Source: Bacteroidota bacterium (GTDB lineage: Bacteria > Bacteroidota > Ignavibacteria > Palsa-1295). Taken from it: a stretch of DNA of 64,000 bases. The stretch lies in assembly GCA_030706745.1 (NCBI GenBank), contig JAUZNX010000003.1, positions 62,001 through 126,000 on the forward strand, written 5' to 3'. The notes under the pieces were generated by a model. The model was not told the DNA's origin, searched no databases, and saw nothing but the letters and a program-made list of their open reading frames with translations. The translations under genes were made by a program, and so were the position numbers. Below, piece by piece: positions 34,485 to 43,074 of this stretch; position 1 is the first letter of the stretch, and the number at the start of each line of letters is the position of its first letter.

Positions 34485-35605
34485 TTACTCTTCCTCCCAT
34501 TCGTATAAAATGTCCGAATGGTCTTCGCGACGAACTCAATTTGTTCGTCGCGCATCTCGGGATACATCGGAAGCGAAAGAATCCTCTTGGCAGCGTGTTC
34601 CGCTTTTGGAAATGCCCCTTCCTTGTACCCAAGCTGTGCAAATGCCGGTTGCATATGTAATGGCACGGGATAGTGAAGCCCAGCCCCAATGCCGTTTGCC
34701 TCCAGATGATCACGGAGGTTATCTCGACGGTCCGCCTGTATCACGAAAAGATGATAGACCGGGTCCGACAAAGGATGCTCAAGAGGAAGCTGGATCGGCT
34801 CGCAGTCTGCCAACAATTCAGAATATCGGGCAGCATGGGCACGGCGGAGATTAGTCCATTGTGCGAGATGCTGTAATTTCACGTTAAGTATTGCTGCCTG
34901 CAGTGCCTCCATCCGATAATTATGACCGGCCATGACATGCTGGTACTTTGTCTCGGAGCCGTGATCGCGCAGGAGGCGCATTCTTCGATTCAATTCCGCA
35001 TTATGGGTGATGACCGCACCGCCCTCGCCATATGCGCCTAAGTTCTTTCCAGGGTAAAAGCTGAAGGCGGTGGCATCGCCCCAGGAACCGATGGACTTGC
35101 CATCGAACGTTGCCAGATGTGCTTGTGCGGCGTCTTCAACCAGCCAGAGATCATGCCGCTCAGCAAGCGCGGCAAGTTTATCCATCCGTGCGGGCTGGCC
35201 ATAGAGATGCACTGGTAAAAGGGCCTTCGTCCGGCGGCGAATTCGAGCGGCGGTCTGCTCGACGTCGAGATTATAGTATTCATCGTGATCGACAAACACT
35301 GGCGTTGCGCCTGTTAACACTACCGCTTCAGCAGTCGCGATGAAGGTATTGACAGGCACGATCACCTCATCCCCACGCTGGAGGCCGAGAGCCCAAAGTG
35401 GCAGATGCACGGCACTCGTGCCATTATTAACGGCAATTCCATGAGGCGCATTATGTGTCCGTGCGAATGCCTCCTCGAATGCCGATACCTCCGGTCCGAG
35501 GATATACTGTCCGGAATCGAGCACGCGCGTGATGGCCTGAGCGATCTCGCTGTGAATCGAATGGTATTGTTCTTTCAGGTCGAGGAAAGGAACGCGCATG
35601 TTCAT
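34481..35605 (-). CDS. DegT/DnrJ/EryC1 sugar aminotransferase, WbpE/PorR-like
   Basis: 374 aa; I chose the ATG that overlaps the upstream stop (ATGA) because it places MRVPFLDLKEQY at the N-terminus as in the family. This is a PLP fold-type I enzyme: NNGTSAVHLPLWALGLQRGD, VEDAAQAHLATFDG and the PLP lysine in FSFYPGKNLGAYGEGG (about residue 185). It transfers an amino group from glutamate to a keto sugar, and in the Wbp pathway it makes the 3-amino sugar. In Porphyromonas the homologue PorR is needed to anchor T9SS cargo on the cell surface. Substrate specificity here is inferred. Confidence 0.9.
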   Translation of the reverse strand: MNMRVPFLDLKEQYHSIHSEIAQAITRVLDSGQYILGPEVSAFEEAFARTHNAPHGIAVNNGTSAVHLPLWALGLQRGDEVIVPVNTFIATAEAVVLTGATPVFVDHDEYYNLDVEQTAARIRRRTKALLPVHLYGQPARMDKLAALAERHDLWLVEDAAQAHLATFDGKSIGSWGDATAFSFYPGKNLGAYGEGGAVITHNAELNRRMRLLRDHGSETKYQHVMAGHNYRMEALQAAILNVKLQHLAQWTNLRRAHAARYSELLADCEPIQLPLEHPLSDPVYHLFVIQADRRDNLRDHLEANGIGAGLHYPVPLHMQPAFAQLGYKEGAFPKAEHAAKRILSLPMYPEMRDEQIEFVAKTIRTFYTNGRKSK

Positions 35606-36924
35606 GTCGCTGGCTGAAGCTCTCCCATTTGCTCCTTTAAGGTTTCCACTTCGTCCGGACTCAGCACCATGGTTTCCAAGCCACGCAGGACTCGATCCTC
35701 GTAGCACAGTCGTGCGCCGAACCCCATGAAAACAAAGAGATACTGTGTAAAGACGTAAAAATAAAAGAAGGTATTATCGTTCGTGCAGCTCACGGCAAAC
35801 ATAATCGGCGTCATGACCAGAATAGCACGGTACGGGAAATATGCCTTGACCCCTCTGCCCCACCATAAGCCACGCACGAGGATGTCTGCAAGCCCCAGGT
35901 AAAACAATGCCAGCCCTATGATGCCGCCATCGAAACGAATACGAAGATACTCATTATGTGGGGCGCCCACCATGGTGACATGTTCGGTGAGCCACTGGGC
36001 ATATTTCTCCGTTCCGCCCGCACCATATCCCCACAACGGTCCCTCCTCGGCTTTATCCTCGAAGTATTTCTGGAAAAAGGCGCGCCCCGAATCGCGCATG
36101 TTCAGGGACTCGTCAGAATTCAAGAACTTGTTCCGCGTCGGAAGGAGAAAAAGCGTGCCGACGAGCATCGCGAGCACAACGATGCCGATCACGGCAAATT
36201 TCAGGCTGCGGCGATAGATGATGGCCACCAAGGCCCCAGCAATGAACGTGAACGTGGGAGTTCGACTTCCGGCAATGAGCATAAGAAAGACGTCAATGGC
36301 AAACACCGCCAAGAGTCGCCACTCAAATGCATCCATCAGACGCATCAAAAGGATCGTACTCATCGTGACATAGAAATACGCAGTCACGGTCCGGTATCCG
36401 ATCACCCCTTCTGACATTGCGCCGGCTCGCTCAATCATGGTCCAGCCATTATACGCGTTATACAGATCGAATACTGCCACGACAAGGTTGATCGCGATCA
36501 TCCACTTGAGGTATTTCTCCAGGTGAAGATCGTTCTGGATTACATTGAAAGCAACCAGATACAGAAACGAAGGGAAGGCAATCTCGAGGACCGTCCGGAC
36601 TCCAGTTGCCAGGTTGTTCGTCCAAAAGAGTGAGGCGAAATAATAGGCGAGAAACAACCACCAGAACTTTGGCGAATATTTCCATGCGCGCCGTCGCTCG
36701 GTCGCACTGAGTTTCTGCCATACCATGATGCAGACCACCATCGGTAGCACTCCGCTAAACAACTCAACTTCGGTGAACCCCAGGTTGATATAGAGGCTCT
36801 TGAATCCGAAAATGATATAGAAAATCGGCGTCGCGAACGACCAGAGAATTGTGTATTGCCGCTCGGTCTTGGAAATCAGGCCGATCAGCAGCATGAGGAT
36901 CGCGATCGCGATAATCGTATTCAT
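35602..36924 (-). CDS. O-antigen ligase/polymerase-like membrane protein
   Basis: 440 aa with about eleven transmembrane helices. It has the large extracytoplasmic loop of the Wzy/WaaL superfamily between late helices, containing FFQKYFEDKAEEGPLWGYGAG and VGAPHNEYLRIRFDGGIIGL (the His and Arg in HNEYLRI are typical). It polymerises or ligates undecaprenyl-linked glycan on the periplasmic side. The start overlaps the end of the upstream glycosyltransferase (ATGA), and the stop overlaps the aminotransferase start. Polymerase versus ligase cannot be decided from the sequence. Confidence 0.85.
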   Translation of the reverse strand: MNTIIAIAILMLLIGLISKTERQYTILWSFATPIFYIIFGFKSLYINLGFTEVELFSGVLPMVVCIMVWQKLSATERRRAWKYSPKFWWLFLAYYFASLFWTNNLATGVRTVLEIAFPSFLYLVAFNVIQNDLHLEKYLKWMIAINLVVAVFDLYNAYNGWTMIERAGAMSEGVIGYRTVTAYFYVTMSTILLMRLMDAFEWRLLAVFAIDVFLMLIAGSRTPTFTFIAGALVAIIYRRSLKFAVIGIVVLAMLVGTLFLLPTRNKFLNSDESLNMRDSGRAFFQKYFEDKAEEGPLWGYGAGGTEKYAQWLTEHVTMVGAPHNEYLRIRFDGGIIGLALFYLGLADILVRGLWWGRGVKAYFPYRAILVMTPIMFAVSCTNDNTFFYFYVFTQYLFVFMGFGARLCYEDRVLRGLETMVLSPDEVETLKEQMGELQPAT

Positions 36925-38084
36925 ATCGTGTGTGCCGCCTCCTTCGCACGTGACTCATATTCGACCGAATTGCGACCGGCAAGCAACTCCTCGTAAAGCC
37001 CTATTTGCTGGCGCGCAATGATATCATTTGTAAATCGCTGCTGCAGTCGCTCGAAAGCGCGTTGTGCCAGTCGCGACCGTTCGCGAGGATTAAAACGAAG
37101 AAATTGAATCGCATCGGACAACGCTGGAAGATCTCCCTCCTGAAAGATTAGACCGGCATCACCGATCACATTTGGAATCTCGCCGCTATTGGAGCCAATG
37201 ACAGGAACGCCGTTGGCCATCGCTTCGAGAAGGATATGACCAAATTGCTCGACCCATGTAGGAGTTGAACGACTCGGAAGTACGAGTACGTCCATGAGTG
37301 CGAGGTGTTCTGGAATCTCTTCATTCCGGACCGCATCATGATGGATGAATCGAATCCCTCGCACCGCCGCCCGACGCTTGACTTCTGCAAGTGCAGGGCC
37401 GGCCCCAACGAAGTAGAGGCTCACGTCATTCAGATCTTCGATTTTGCCGACGGCATCGAGCAGATCAAGCACGCCTTTTTCCTCGGTGATGCGGCCGGCG
37501 TAGCCGATCGTGAGACTCTTGGTCTCTGACTTGCCATAAGGGTTCTGAGAGTCCAGATCGATGCCAAGTTGGGGAAGAATAGATATTGGCTTTCGAAATC
37601 CATGATCGCGGAGGATGGTCTCTGCTGCATTATTCCCGGCGACTGCTCCGGAGGAATTTGCCAGGTTGAATCGTTCAAGGAATCGCCTGATACCATGAGG
37701 CTCATACGGCAGATTCCACCAGGTAAAGAACAATGCTCGCGATCGACGCGAGAATAGCTTAAGGGCTAAAAGGATCTGGGCATACGAGACAGCATACGCG
37801 CCTTGCTCGACATGGACAATATCCGGCTTTAGACGAGCTATCAACGAGAAGAGCGATGGGCCGAAAAAATATGCGCTCTCTTTACCTATAAAGTAGGCGC
37901 GCAAAATCCGGTGGTCGACATTCGACACACCTTCAAACTTATCCGTTAGATTGTTATATAGCGGCCCCTTCCACCCATGTGGCGTGACGAGCGTGATCTC
38001 CACGCTGGGCAACCGCGCCAGCGCGGCAATCTTGGCATGGTTCGCACGGACCGTATAGGTATGTCCGACGTATAGAATCTTCAT
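36921..38084 (-). CDS. GT4-family glycosyltransferase
   Basis: 387 aa, GT-B fold. The N-terminal domain starts MKILYVGHTYTVRANHAKIA; the nucleotide-sugar domain has TIGYAGRITEEKGVLDLLDA, YFVGAGPALAEV and the donor-binding E-x7-E-like region FGHILLEAMANGVPVIGSNS, followed by EIPNVIGDAGLIFQEGD. It should add a sugar to the lipid-linked repeat unit at the inner membrane. The end overlaps the polymerase gene start, and the upstream CgeB-like gene is 6 bp away, so one transcript is expected. Confidence 0.9.
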   Translation of the reverse strand: MKILYVGHTYTVRANHAKIAALARLPSVEITLVTPHGWKGPLYNNLTDKFEGVSNVDHRILRAYFIGKESAYFFGPSLFSLIARLKPDIVHVEQGAYAVSYAQILLALKLFSRRSRALFFTWWNLPYEPHGIRRFLERFNLANSSGAVAGNNAAETILRDHGFRKPISILPQLGIDLDSQNPYGKSETKSLTIGYAGRITEEKGVLDLLDAVGKIEDLNDVSLYFVGAGPALAEVKRRAAVRGIRFIHHDAVRNEEIPEHLALMDVLVLPSRSTPTWVEQFGHILLEAMANGVPVIGSNSGEIPNVIGDAGLIFQEGDLPALSDAIQFLRFNPRERSRLAQRAFERLQQRFTNDIIARQQIGLYEELLAGRNSVEYESRAKEAAHTI

Positions 38085-38090
38085 CTCAAC

Positions 38091-39092
38091 TTACTTGGCA
38101 AACCCGAGCGCATCCAGGATCGTCCTTGCGCGCTTTGCATATGTCTCTTCACGCACTCGACGGTGTCCTGCTTCCGCAATCCTTCGCGCCCGTTCGGAGT
38201 CGCGACTCAGAAGAAGAATCTTCTGCAACAACTCCTCTGGACTGGCGTAGCACTCCATCTCAGAACCCTCGGCAAACCACTGACTCTGCTCGGCAGAGCG
38301 CGTCGTGAGCATTGCATGTCGCGTTGCTGGGATTTCGAATGTCCGCATATTGTGGCTGCCCTCGTTCTGCGCCCGTAGGATATTCAGCGCTATCGGGGCG
38401 AGACTCTGCATCCGTGTCGCTTCCGCACCGTAGATTGCTTTTCCTTGCAGCCATTGCTTCGGGACGTGCATCGATTTCTCCCAGCCATTGCCCCAGATCG
38501 CGATATTACAACCCACCAGATGGCTCAACAGTTTATCGCGGTCCGGAGAAAATGTGCCAAGAAATACCGCGTCGAATTGTGGCCTGGTTTCGCTATCCTC
38601 GATGGGCCGGTGAAGTGCCGGATCGTAAGCAAATGGCAGAAACTCGATCGACTTCGCACCAGCGGCCGCAAAGCGATCCTTTAGGTGGCTGTTCCATGTA
38701 AAGTGAAAATTGTACATTGGAATCGCCGCCAAAAGCCGCTGCGAAGAATTCAGCTTTTCCCAGGGACTATCAGGGTTAAAATTCACGATGGGTCTTGTAC
38801 CAAGAATTTCTTTGGCGCGATGAATTACGTTCGGATGTATGAATCTACCCTTGATCACAAGGACAATATCGGGTTGTCGGGATTCGATCTCACTTATCAG
38901 CCAATTCCCTACCCGATCGGCAATTCGCAATCGAAGGAGCCTGTCACCGAAAGCCACCTTTGCGAGTGGATGGGCACGGGCGAACTCGTCCCAGTCAAAC
39001 CGTAGCACTGTCCAGCCAAGGCTCTCGAATGCCTGCGCGTAGCTTTCCTCAAGAGAGCCATGCCAGAACGAGCCGGATATTAGAATCTTCAT
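38091..39092 (-). CDS. CgeB-like glycosyltransferase (GT-B)
   Basis: 333 aa from ATG 39092, which overlaps the stop of the upstream gene (ATGA). It has an N-terminal domain (MKILISGSFWHGSLEESYAQ, then DIVLVIKGRFIHPNVI and NFNPDSPWEKL). The C-terminal part carries FDAVFLGTFSPDRDKLLSHL, IWGNGWEKSM and the CgeB-type motif LNILRAQNEGSHNMRTFEIPA followed by GSEMECYASPEELLQKI (written here in pieces under 22 residues). CgeB-type proteins were first known from spore-coat glycan loci and now include many polysaccharide glycosyltransferases. Donor and acceptor are unknown. Confidence 0.82.
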   Translation of the reverse strand: MKILISGSFWHGSLEESYAQAFESLGWTVLRFDWDEFARAHPLAKVAFGDRLLRLRIADRVGNWLISEIESRQPDIVLVIKGRFIHPNVIHRAKEILGTRPIVNFNPDSPWEKLNSSQRLLAAIPMYNFHFTWNSHLKDRFAAAGAKSIEFLPFAYDPALHRPIEDSETRPQFDAVFLGTFSPDRDKLLSHLVGCNIAIWGNGWEKSMHVPKQWLQGKAIYGAEATRMQSLAPIALNILRAQNEGSHNMRTFEIPATRHAMLTTRSAEQSQWFAEGSEMECYASPEELLQKILLLSRDSERARRIAEAGHRRVREETYAKRARTILDALGFAK

Positions 39093-41071
39093 CTCGCCTT
39101 CCGCGCGCGAACAATGATGTGCGGGGCAAAGAGTGACGGCCAAACATTTTCAAGAAAAGCCAGACGCGCAAAGCGCGGCAGCTTGCGACGGAGCAAAGTT
39201 GTCGCATGTTGCATTCCGTAGCCACCGAGCGCATCCAAACCGTCGAAGATAGATGCATCCCCATTCGAACGGACGGATTCAATCTCGAATCCGCATACTT
39301 CCAGCATTCTCCGAAATGATTGAAGGCTATAAAAACGGATGTGAGCACCCTTCCACTCATTCGAGAAGTCCGAGATCGATGTCGATAGCTCGGCGCGAGT
39401 GAGCGCCCTCAGCCGTTCACGGAAATAACCGTTGTTCGGGACACTGGCGACGAACAACCCGCCCGGAGCTAGCACGCGAAAGATTTCGCTGACCGTGAAT
39501 TTTGGGTCATAGAGATGTTCGAGAACCTCGATGCACACTGCGCCATTGAAACTTGCGTCAGGATATGGAAACGGCTTTGAGAGATCGTGTACGCGAGCGT
39601 CGAGGCCCATTCTTCTGGCATTTGCCACTCCCCTATTGCTGATGTCAATTGCCGAAAGCTTCGAGACCTGATTCACGAGCCAGGACTGATAGTTAGAGGC
39701 ATCACCGCACCCAACATCGAGCACCTTATCCGTCGGTTTGAACGCGTTTTTAAAATGGAGATCGAGCATCTCTTGCGAGAACGAGTGCTTCGGAGTCCAT
39801 CCGCTATCCCGGTTCCAATACTCGTCATAGAAAGATGCGATCTCGTCACCGTCTTCTTTTGACGAGGGCGGTACAGTATCGAGAATCATTCTGTATGTGC
39901 GCTCAATCGCATCGCCGTATGCATCCCACCCAAACAAATTCGAGGCTTCCGCGGCAGCTTGGCCGATGTGACTGGATCTTGCCGGATCGTCGATCAACGA
40001 TCGAACCGACGCCGCGATGGCCTGTGAATCCGACGGAGGAACGATGAGGCCACTTCTGCCATCCTCGATAAACTCGCGACCACCAGTATTCTCCGTTGCA
40101 ATGACAGGCAATCCGCACGCCATTGCTTCCGCGATTACGAGCGCAAGTCCCTCTTGAATCGAAGGCAGGCAGAAGACTTGGGCGGAATAAAAATGCTGGA
40201 GCAATTCGTGGTTTGCGACAAACGGGATATGCTCGTTGATCTCCTTTCGTAATGGACTATGCGAGAGCCACGATTCAAAGTCGCGCTCCATGCGGCCGAT
40301 GAGCTTCAGCCGCAATTTCACTCCGCTCGCGCGGAGCGATTGGATAGCCTCCAATAAGTATGGCATCCCCTTCTGGAACCCGATGGCTCCGACAAACAGA
40401 ATTGTTGGGATAGCCGACGAGCCAGTCGCTTGGGCCGGACGAAAGCGGCCCAAATCGACTCCATAGCGGATCTTAAGGATCTTTTCTGCAGAAAATCCGC
40501 GGGCAAGAAAGCTCGTGCGCGCAAACTCGCTCGGTACCATGATGTAGTCCGCTTCGTGGTACTCTTTGAGTTGCTTCTCTTCAAGGAGTCGATCCCATCG
40601 TGAGCGATTGGGTGCAGCAACACCAAATCGCTTGCGCTCCTCCTCGATCAGTCGATATTGCTCCGTGATATGGGTGGAGCCGCGCTCGATAATCGTGCGA
40701 GCCCCTCGCGATTTTGCCTCTCGCAATTGAAACAGCGATTGGCTTGCCCATCCGACGAAGAGATCGGACTGCGGTATGGATTGCGCCGCGCGCCGATCAT
40801 AGATATTATCCTTCACGAAATATGAGAGTGATTGCGCATCCGAGACCGGCAACTTTCGGAGCGCGAAACCGAGATATTCCGGTAGCGGAATTTGTACGAC
40901 CTGCTGCAGGAAGTCTGCATTACCTTGAAGCTCTGCGGGGAGACGACGATTGGGCAATAGCCTATCGTTGAGCGTCGTCGTGATAAAGCGAGTCAGGTGT
41001 CCACGCCGAAATAATTGCTGGACAAGGTTGAACGCGTGAAAGCGTCCGGCGGCACTAACGGTTACACGCAT
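39089..41071 (-). CDS. Fused GT4 glycosyltransferase and class I methyltransferase
   Basis: About 660 aa. I chose ATG 41071 (MRVTVSAAGRFHAFNLVQQL). Residues 1-~400 are a GT-B enzyme: TIIERGSTHITEQYRLIEEE, TILFVGAIGFQKGMPYLLEA, FCLPSIQEGLALVIAEAMA and GLPVIATENTGGREFIEDG. From about 420 a SAM-dependent methyltransferase follows: KVLDVGCGDASNYQSWL (motif I), AVCIEVLEHLYDP and LAPGGLFVASVPNNGYF. The two domains probably add a sugar and methylate it, or methylate the chain end as a cap. Methyl capping often sets polysaccharide chain length, but that is inference. Confidence 0.9.
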   Translation of the reverse strand: MRVTVSAAGRFHAFNLVQQLFRRGHLTRFITTTLNDRLLPNRRLPAELQGNADFLQQVVQIPLPEYLGFALRKLPVSDAQSLSYFVKDNIYDRRAAQSIPQSDLFVGWASQSLFQLREAKSRGARTIIERGSTHITEQYRLIEEERKRFGVAAPNRSRWDRLLEEKQLKEYHEADYIMVPSEFARTSFLARGFSAEKILKIRYGVDLGRFRPAQATGSSAIPTILFVGAIGFQKGMPYLLEAIQSLRASGVKLRLKLIGRMERDFESWLSHSPLRKEINEHIPFVANHELLQHFYSAQVFCLPSIQEGLALVIAEAMACGLPVIATENTGGREFIEDGRSGLIVPPSDSQAIAASVRSLIDDPARSSHIGQAAAEASNLFGWDAYGDAIERTYRMILDTVPPSSKEDGDEIASFYDEYWNRDSGWTPKHSFSQEMLDLHFKNAFKPTDKVLDVGCGDASNYQSWLVNQVSKLSAIDISNRGVANARRMGLDARVHDLSKPFPYPDASFNGAVCIEVLEHLYDPKFTVSEIFRVLAPGGLFVASVPNNGYFRERLRALTRAELSTSISDFSNEWKGAHIRFYSLQSFRRMLEVCGFEIESVRSNGDASIFDGLDALGGYGMQHATTLLRRKLPRFARLAFLENVWPSLFAPHIIVRARKAR

Positions 41072-41081
41072 GGGCAAAAGC

Positions 41082-41567
41082 TTAGCTTAACTCGATCTCG
41101 ACAAGGGCTGCGTTCTTCTCTACTGATTTCCCTTCGCTGGCGTGGACGATTGCAATGCGTCCAGCAGCACCTGCGAGAATATTATTCTCCATCTTCATTG
41201 CTTCGAGGATCACGAGCGTCGAAGCGCGCTCGACAATGTCGCCGGCGCGTACATTCACGGAACGGATCATGCCGGGCATCGGGGCCTTCACAACATGCAT
41301 CCCTGCAGCCACACCCTTTGGTCCGGCGCCAAACGCGCCGAAACGCTCGCGGATGATGCGCTCCCTCTCCGACTCGACGTACAGTTCCACACCATCAAGC
41401 GAGCAACCATCGCCCAACTTGCCGTTGGACTCGAAGACCTCGATCAGGGACTCACCGTCTCGCACGAGATAATGACCCGGAGCGAGTTGCTCGACAGCAA
41501 GCTCCGGAGACTCGATCTCGCGCCATTCACCATTGAGTTGGATGCGAAGTGTTCGATCGTTAGGCAA
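41082..41567 (-). CDS. Biotin carboxyl carrier-like protein
   Basis: 161 aa with a TTG start (no ATG exists before the carrier domain). The C-terminal ~75 residues form a biotinyl-lipoyl domain (VVKAPMPGMIRSVNVRAGD) with the biotin lysine in LEAMKMENNI (Lys125). The N-terminal part (LRIQLNGEWREIE, HYLVRDGESLIEVF) resembles the extension of acyl-CoA carboxylase alpha or oxaloacetate-decarboxylase-type carriers. The carboxylase and transferase subunits are not nearby. It is squeezed between the porin-like gene (3 bp) and the GT/methyltransferase gene (10 bp), an odd place for a carboxylase subunit. Confidence 0.85.
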   Translation of the reverse strand: MPNDRTLRIQLNGEWREIESPELAVEQLAPGHYLVRDGESLIEVFESNGKLGDGCSLDGVELYVESERERIIRERFGAFGAGPKGVAAGMHVVKAPMPGMIRSVNVRAGDIVERASTLVILEAMKMENNILAGAAGRIAIVHASEGKSVEKNAALVEIELS

Positions 41568-41570
41568 CGC

Positions 41571-42935
41571 TTAGAAAAATATGTGGGTCTGAATCAGGGC
41601 CGTTGTTTCGGTATGGTCCTCCAATTTTGTCGGATCCGCTGGGGACGGTGCAGTGCCGCGGGCAACGCGGAACTCGGGCCGGAACTCCAGGAATCGCACC
41701 GGAAACCACTGTGCCCCAACCATGAGGCGGGTCTTAATGTTCGTGGAAATCCCGCCCACATTGCCGCCATAATAATTATCGAATCGGAGGATCCCCGTGA
41801 GCCCTTTCGTAATATCGACCGCGGTCTCTATCGCCATGGCGTGGACCGTGTCGCTATACTGCCCGACGGGATTGCTGATCGGATAGTTCGGTGGCAGCAC
41901 ATGATAGATGAAATTCCCCATGTCAAACTCGGCCAGTACGCTCACCGGGCCGACGTGAATACCACCGTGAATCGCCGTCAGCCAAGTGCGCGCCGTGGAA
42001 TCGCCAACGCCGGGTGGGGGCTGCGGCGGAAAATGCTGAATTGTGTGAGCATAGAGAGAGCCGCCAATCTCGGCCGAAACGGTGTGGTCCATCATGGGAC
42101 CTGTGTTGATGACACCACGCAGTGCGATGGCATATGGTCCAAGCGGATCGTTCTTGAAAAGCGAGGCTCCGGCTTCATTGCCATTCAGGAAGTCTGCTGT
42201 AATGAATGCGTGATCGAACAGCTCCGCACCGAGTTCGATACCTTCATCGACGTAGTTCGGCTGCCAGAATAGTCCGGCCGGGCCGAAGCCGGAGAAGCTT
42301 GCGTTGCCACCTCGCGTATAGACTGTATGGTCATCGAACCGTATGCCAAAGGCCGGATAGAATGCACCAACTTTGAAGTATGCATCGCCAACGATTGCTC
42401 CGGCATCGAAGAATTCGCCGGATGAATGGACAAAATGGATGATACCATATCCTTCCCAGGTCGTCGAGACCAGTGGCGAGACGATCGGATTTACCTTCAC
42501 AAATGCCTCGATCGATTCCGAAAGCTTGGCACTCACATAGATTGGCAACGCCATTTCAAGCGCGCCGCTCGCCTTGACAGTCGTGTCGCGAAGGATATGC
42601 CTTGCCAGAACAGAGTCATGCCCTGGAATGACAAAATCCGCTGTGGTGTGATCGCCAAAGTAGAGATACTGGCTTCGCATATCGACACCGATGCGAATTG
42701 CGTCGCCTATATTGGCGCTAAACTTCGGGCCACGCTCCCACATGGGTAGCCGGTTCATTGCGAAGTTATCACCGCCCTGGGTCCGCATCCGGCCACCCGT
42801 AGGATCGACATGGCAGCCGCGACAATCGACTTCGCCACCGCGCAATGCAAATCGCGGAAGACTCGAAGCTGAAGCGCCAAAACAACAGAGCAGTATAGAC
42901 GTAAGCGCAAGCATGCGCCGGGGATTAGCAATCAT
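41571..42935 (-). CDS. Outer-membrane barrel protein with N-terminal heme c motif
   Basis: About 454 aa from ATG 42935; an in-frame ATG at 43022 would add a non-signal-like stretch. Signal peptide (MLALTSILLCCFGASAS). A single CxxCH heme-binding motif lies at about residues 38-42 (DCRGCHVDPTGGRMRTQGG). From ~60 the chain alternates strand-like segments rich in Gly/Tyr/Phe, ending TALIQTHIFF with a terminal Phe, so it should insert as an outer-membrane barrel. The CxxCH segment is cytochrome-like but solitary. It may be a short periplasmic heme domain feeding a porin-like barrel, as in porin-cytochrome conduits. Confidence 0.65.
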   Translation of the reverse strand: MIANPRRMLALTSILLCCFGASASSLPRFALRGGEVDCRGCHVDPTGGRMRTQGGDNFAMNRLPMWERGPKFSANIGDAIRIGVDMRSQYLYFGDHTTADFVIPGHDSVLARHILRDTTVKASGALEMALPIYVSAKLSESIEAFVKVNPIVSPLVSTTWEGYGIIHFVHSSGEFFDAGAIVGDAYFKVGAFYPAFGIRFDDHTVYTRGGNASFSGFGPAGLFWQPNYVDEGIELGAELFDHAFITADFLNGNEAGASLFKNDPLGPYAIALRGVINTGPMMDHTVSAEIGGSLYAHTIQHFPPQPPPGVGDSTARTWLTAIHGGIHVGPVSVLAEFDMGNFIYHVLPPNYPISNPVGQYSDTVHAMAIETAVDITKGLTGILRFDNYYGGNVGGISTNIKTRLMVGAQWFPVRFLEFRPEFRVARGTAPSPADPTKLEDHTETTALIQTHIFF

Positions 42936-43074
42936 GATTGTGAGGAAAAATGTTAGACAACGAAGCACCACTAACAAGACACTTGATCGAGCTCCTACGG
43001 GACAGACAAAACACGTTTCCATCCATAATTTCTATGGATGAGCTTGCACCTATTGCCAGGGTTTCCTGATTGCG

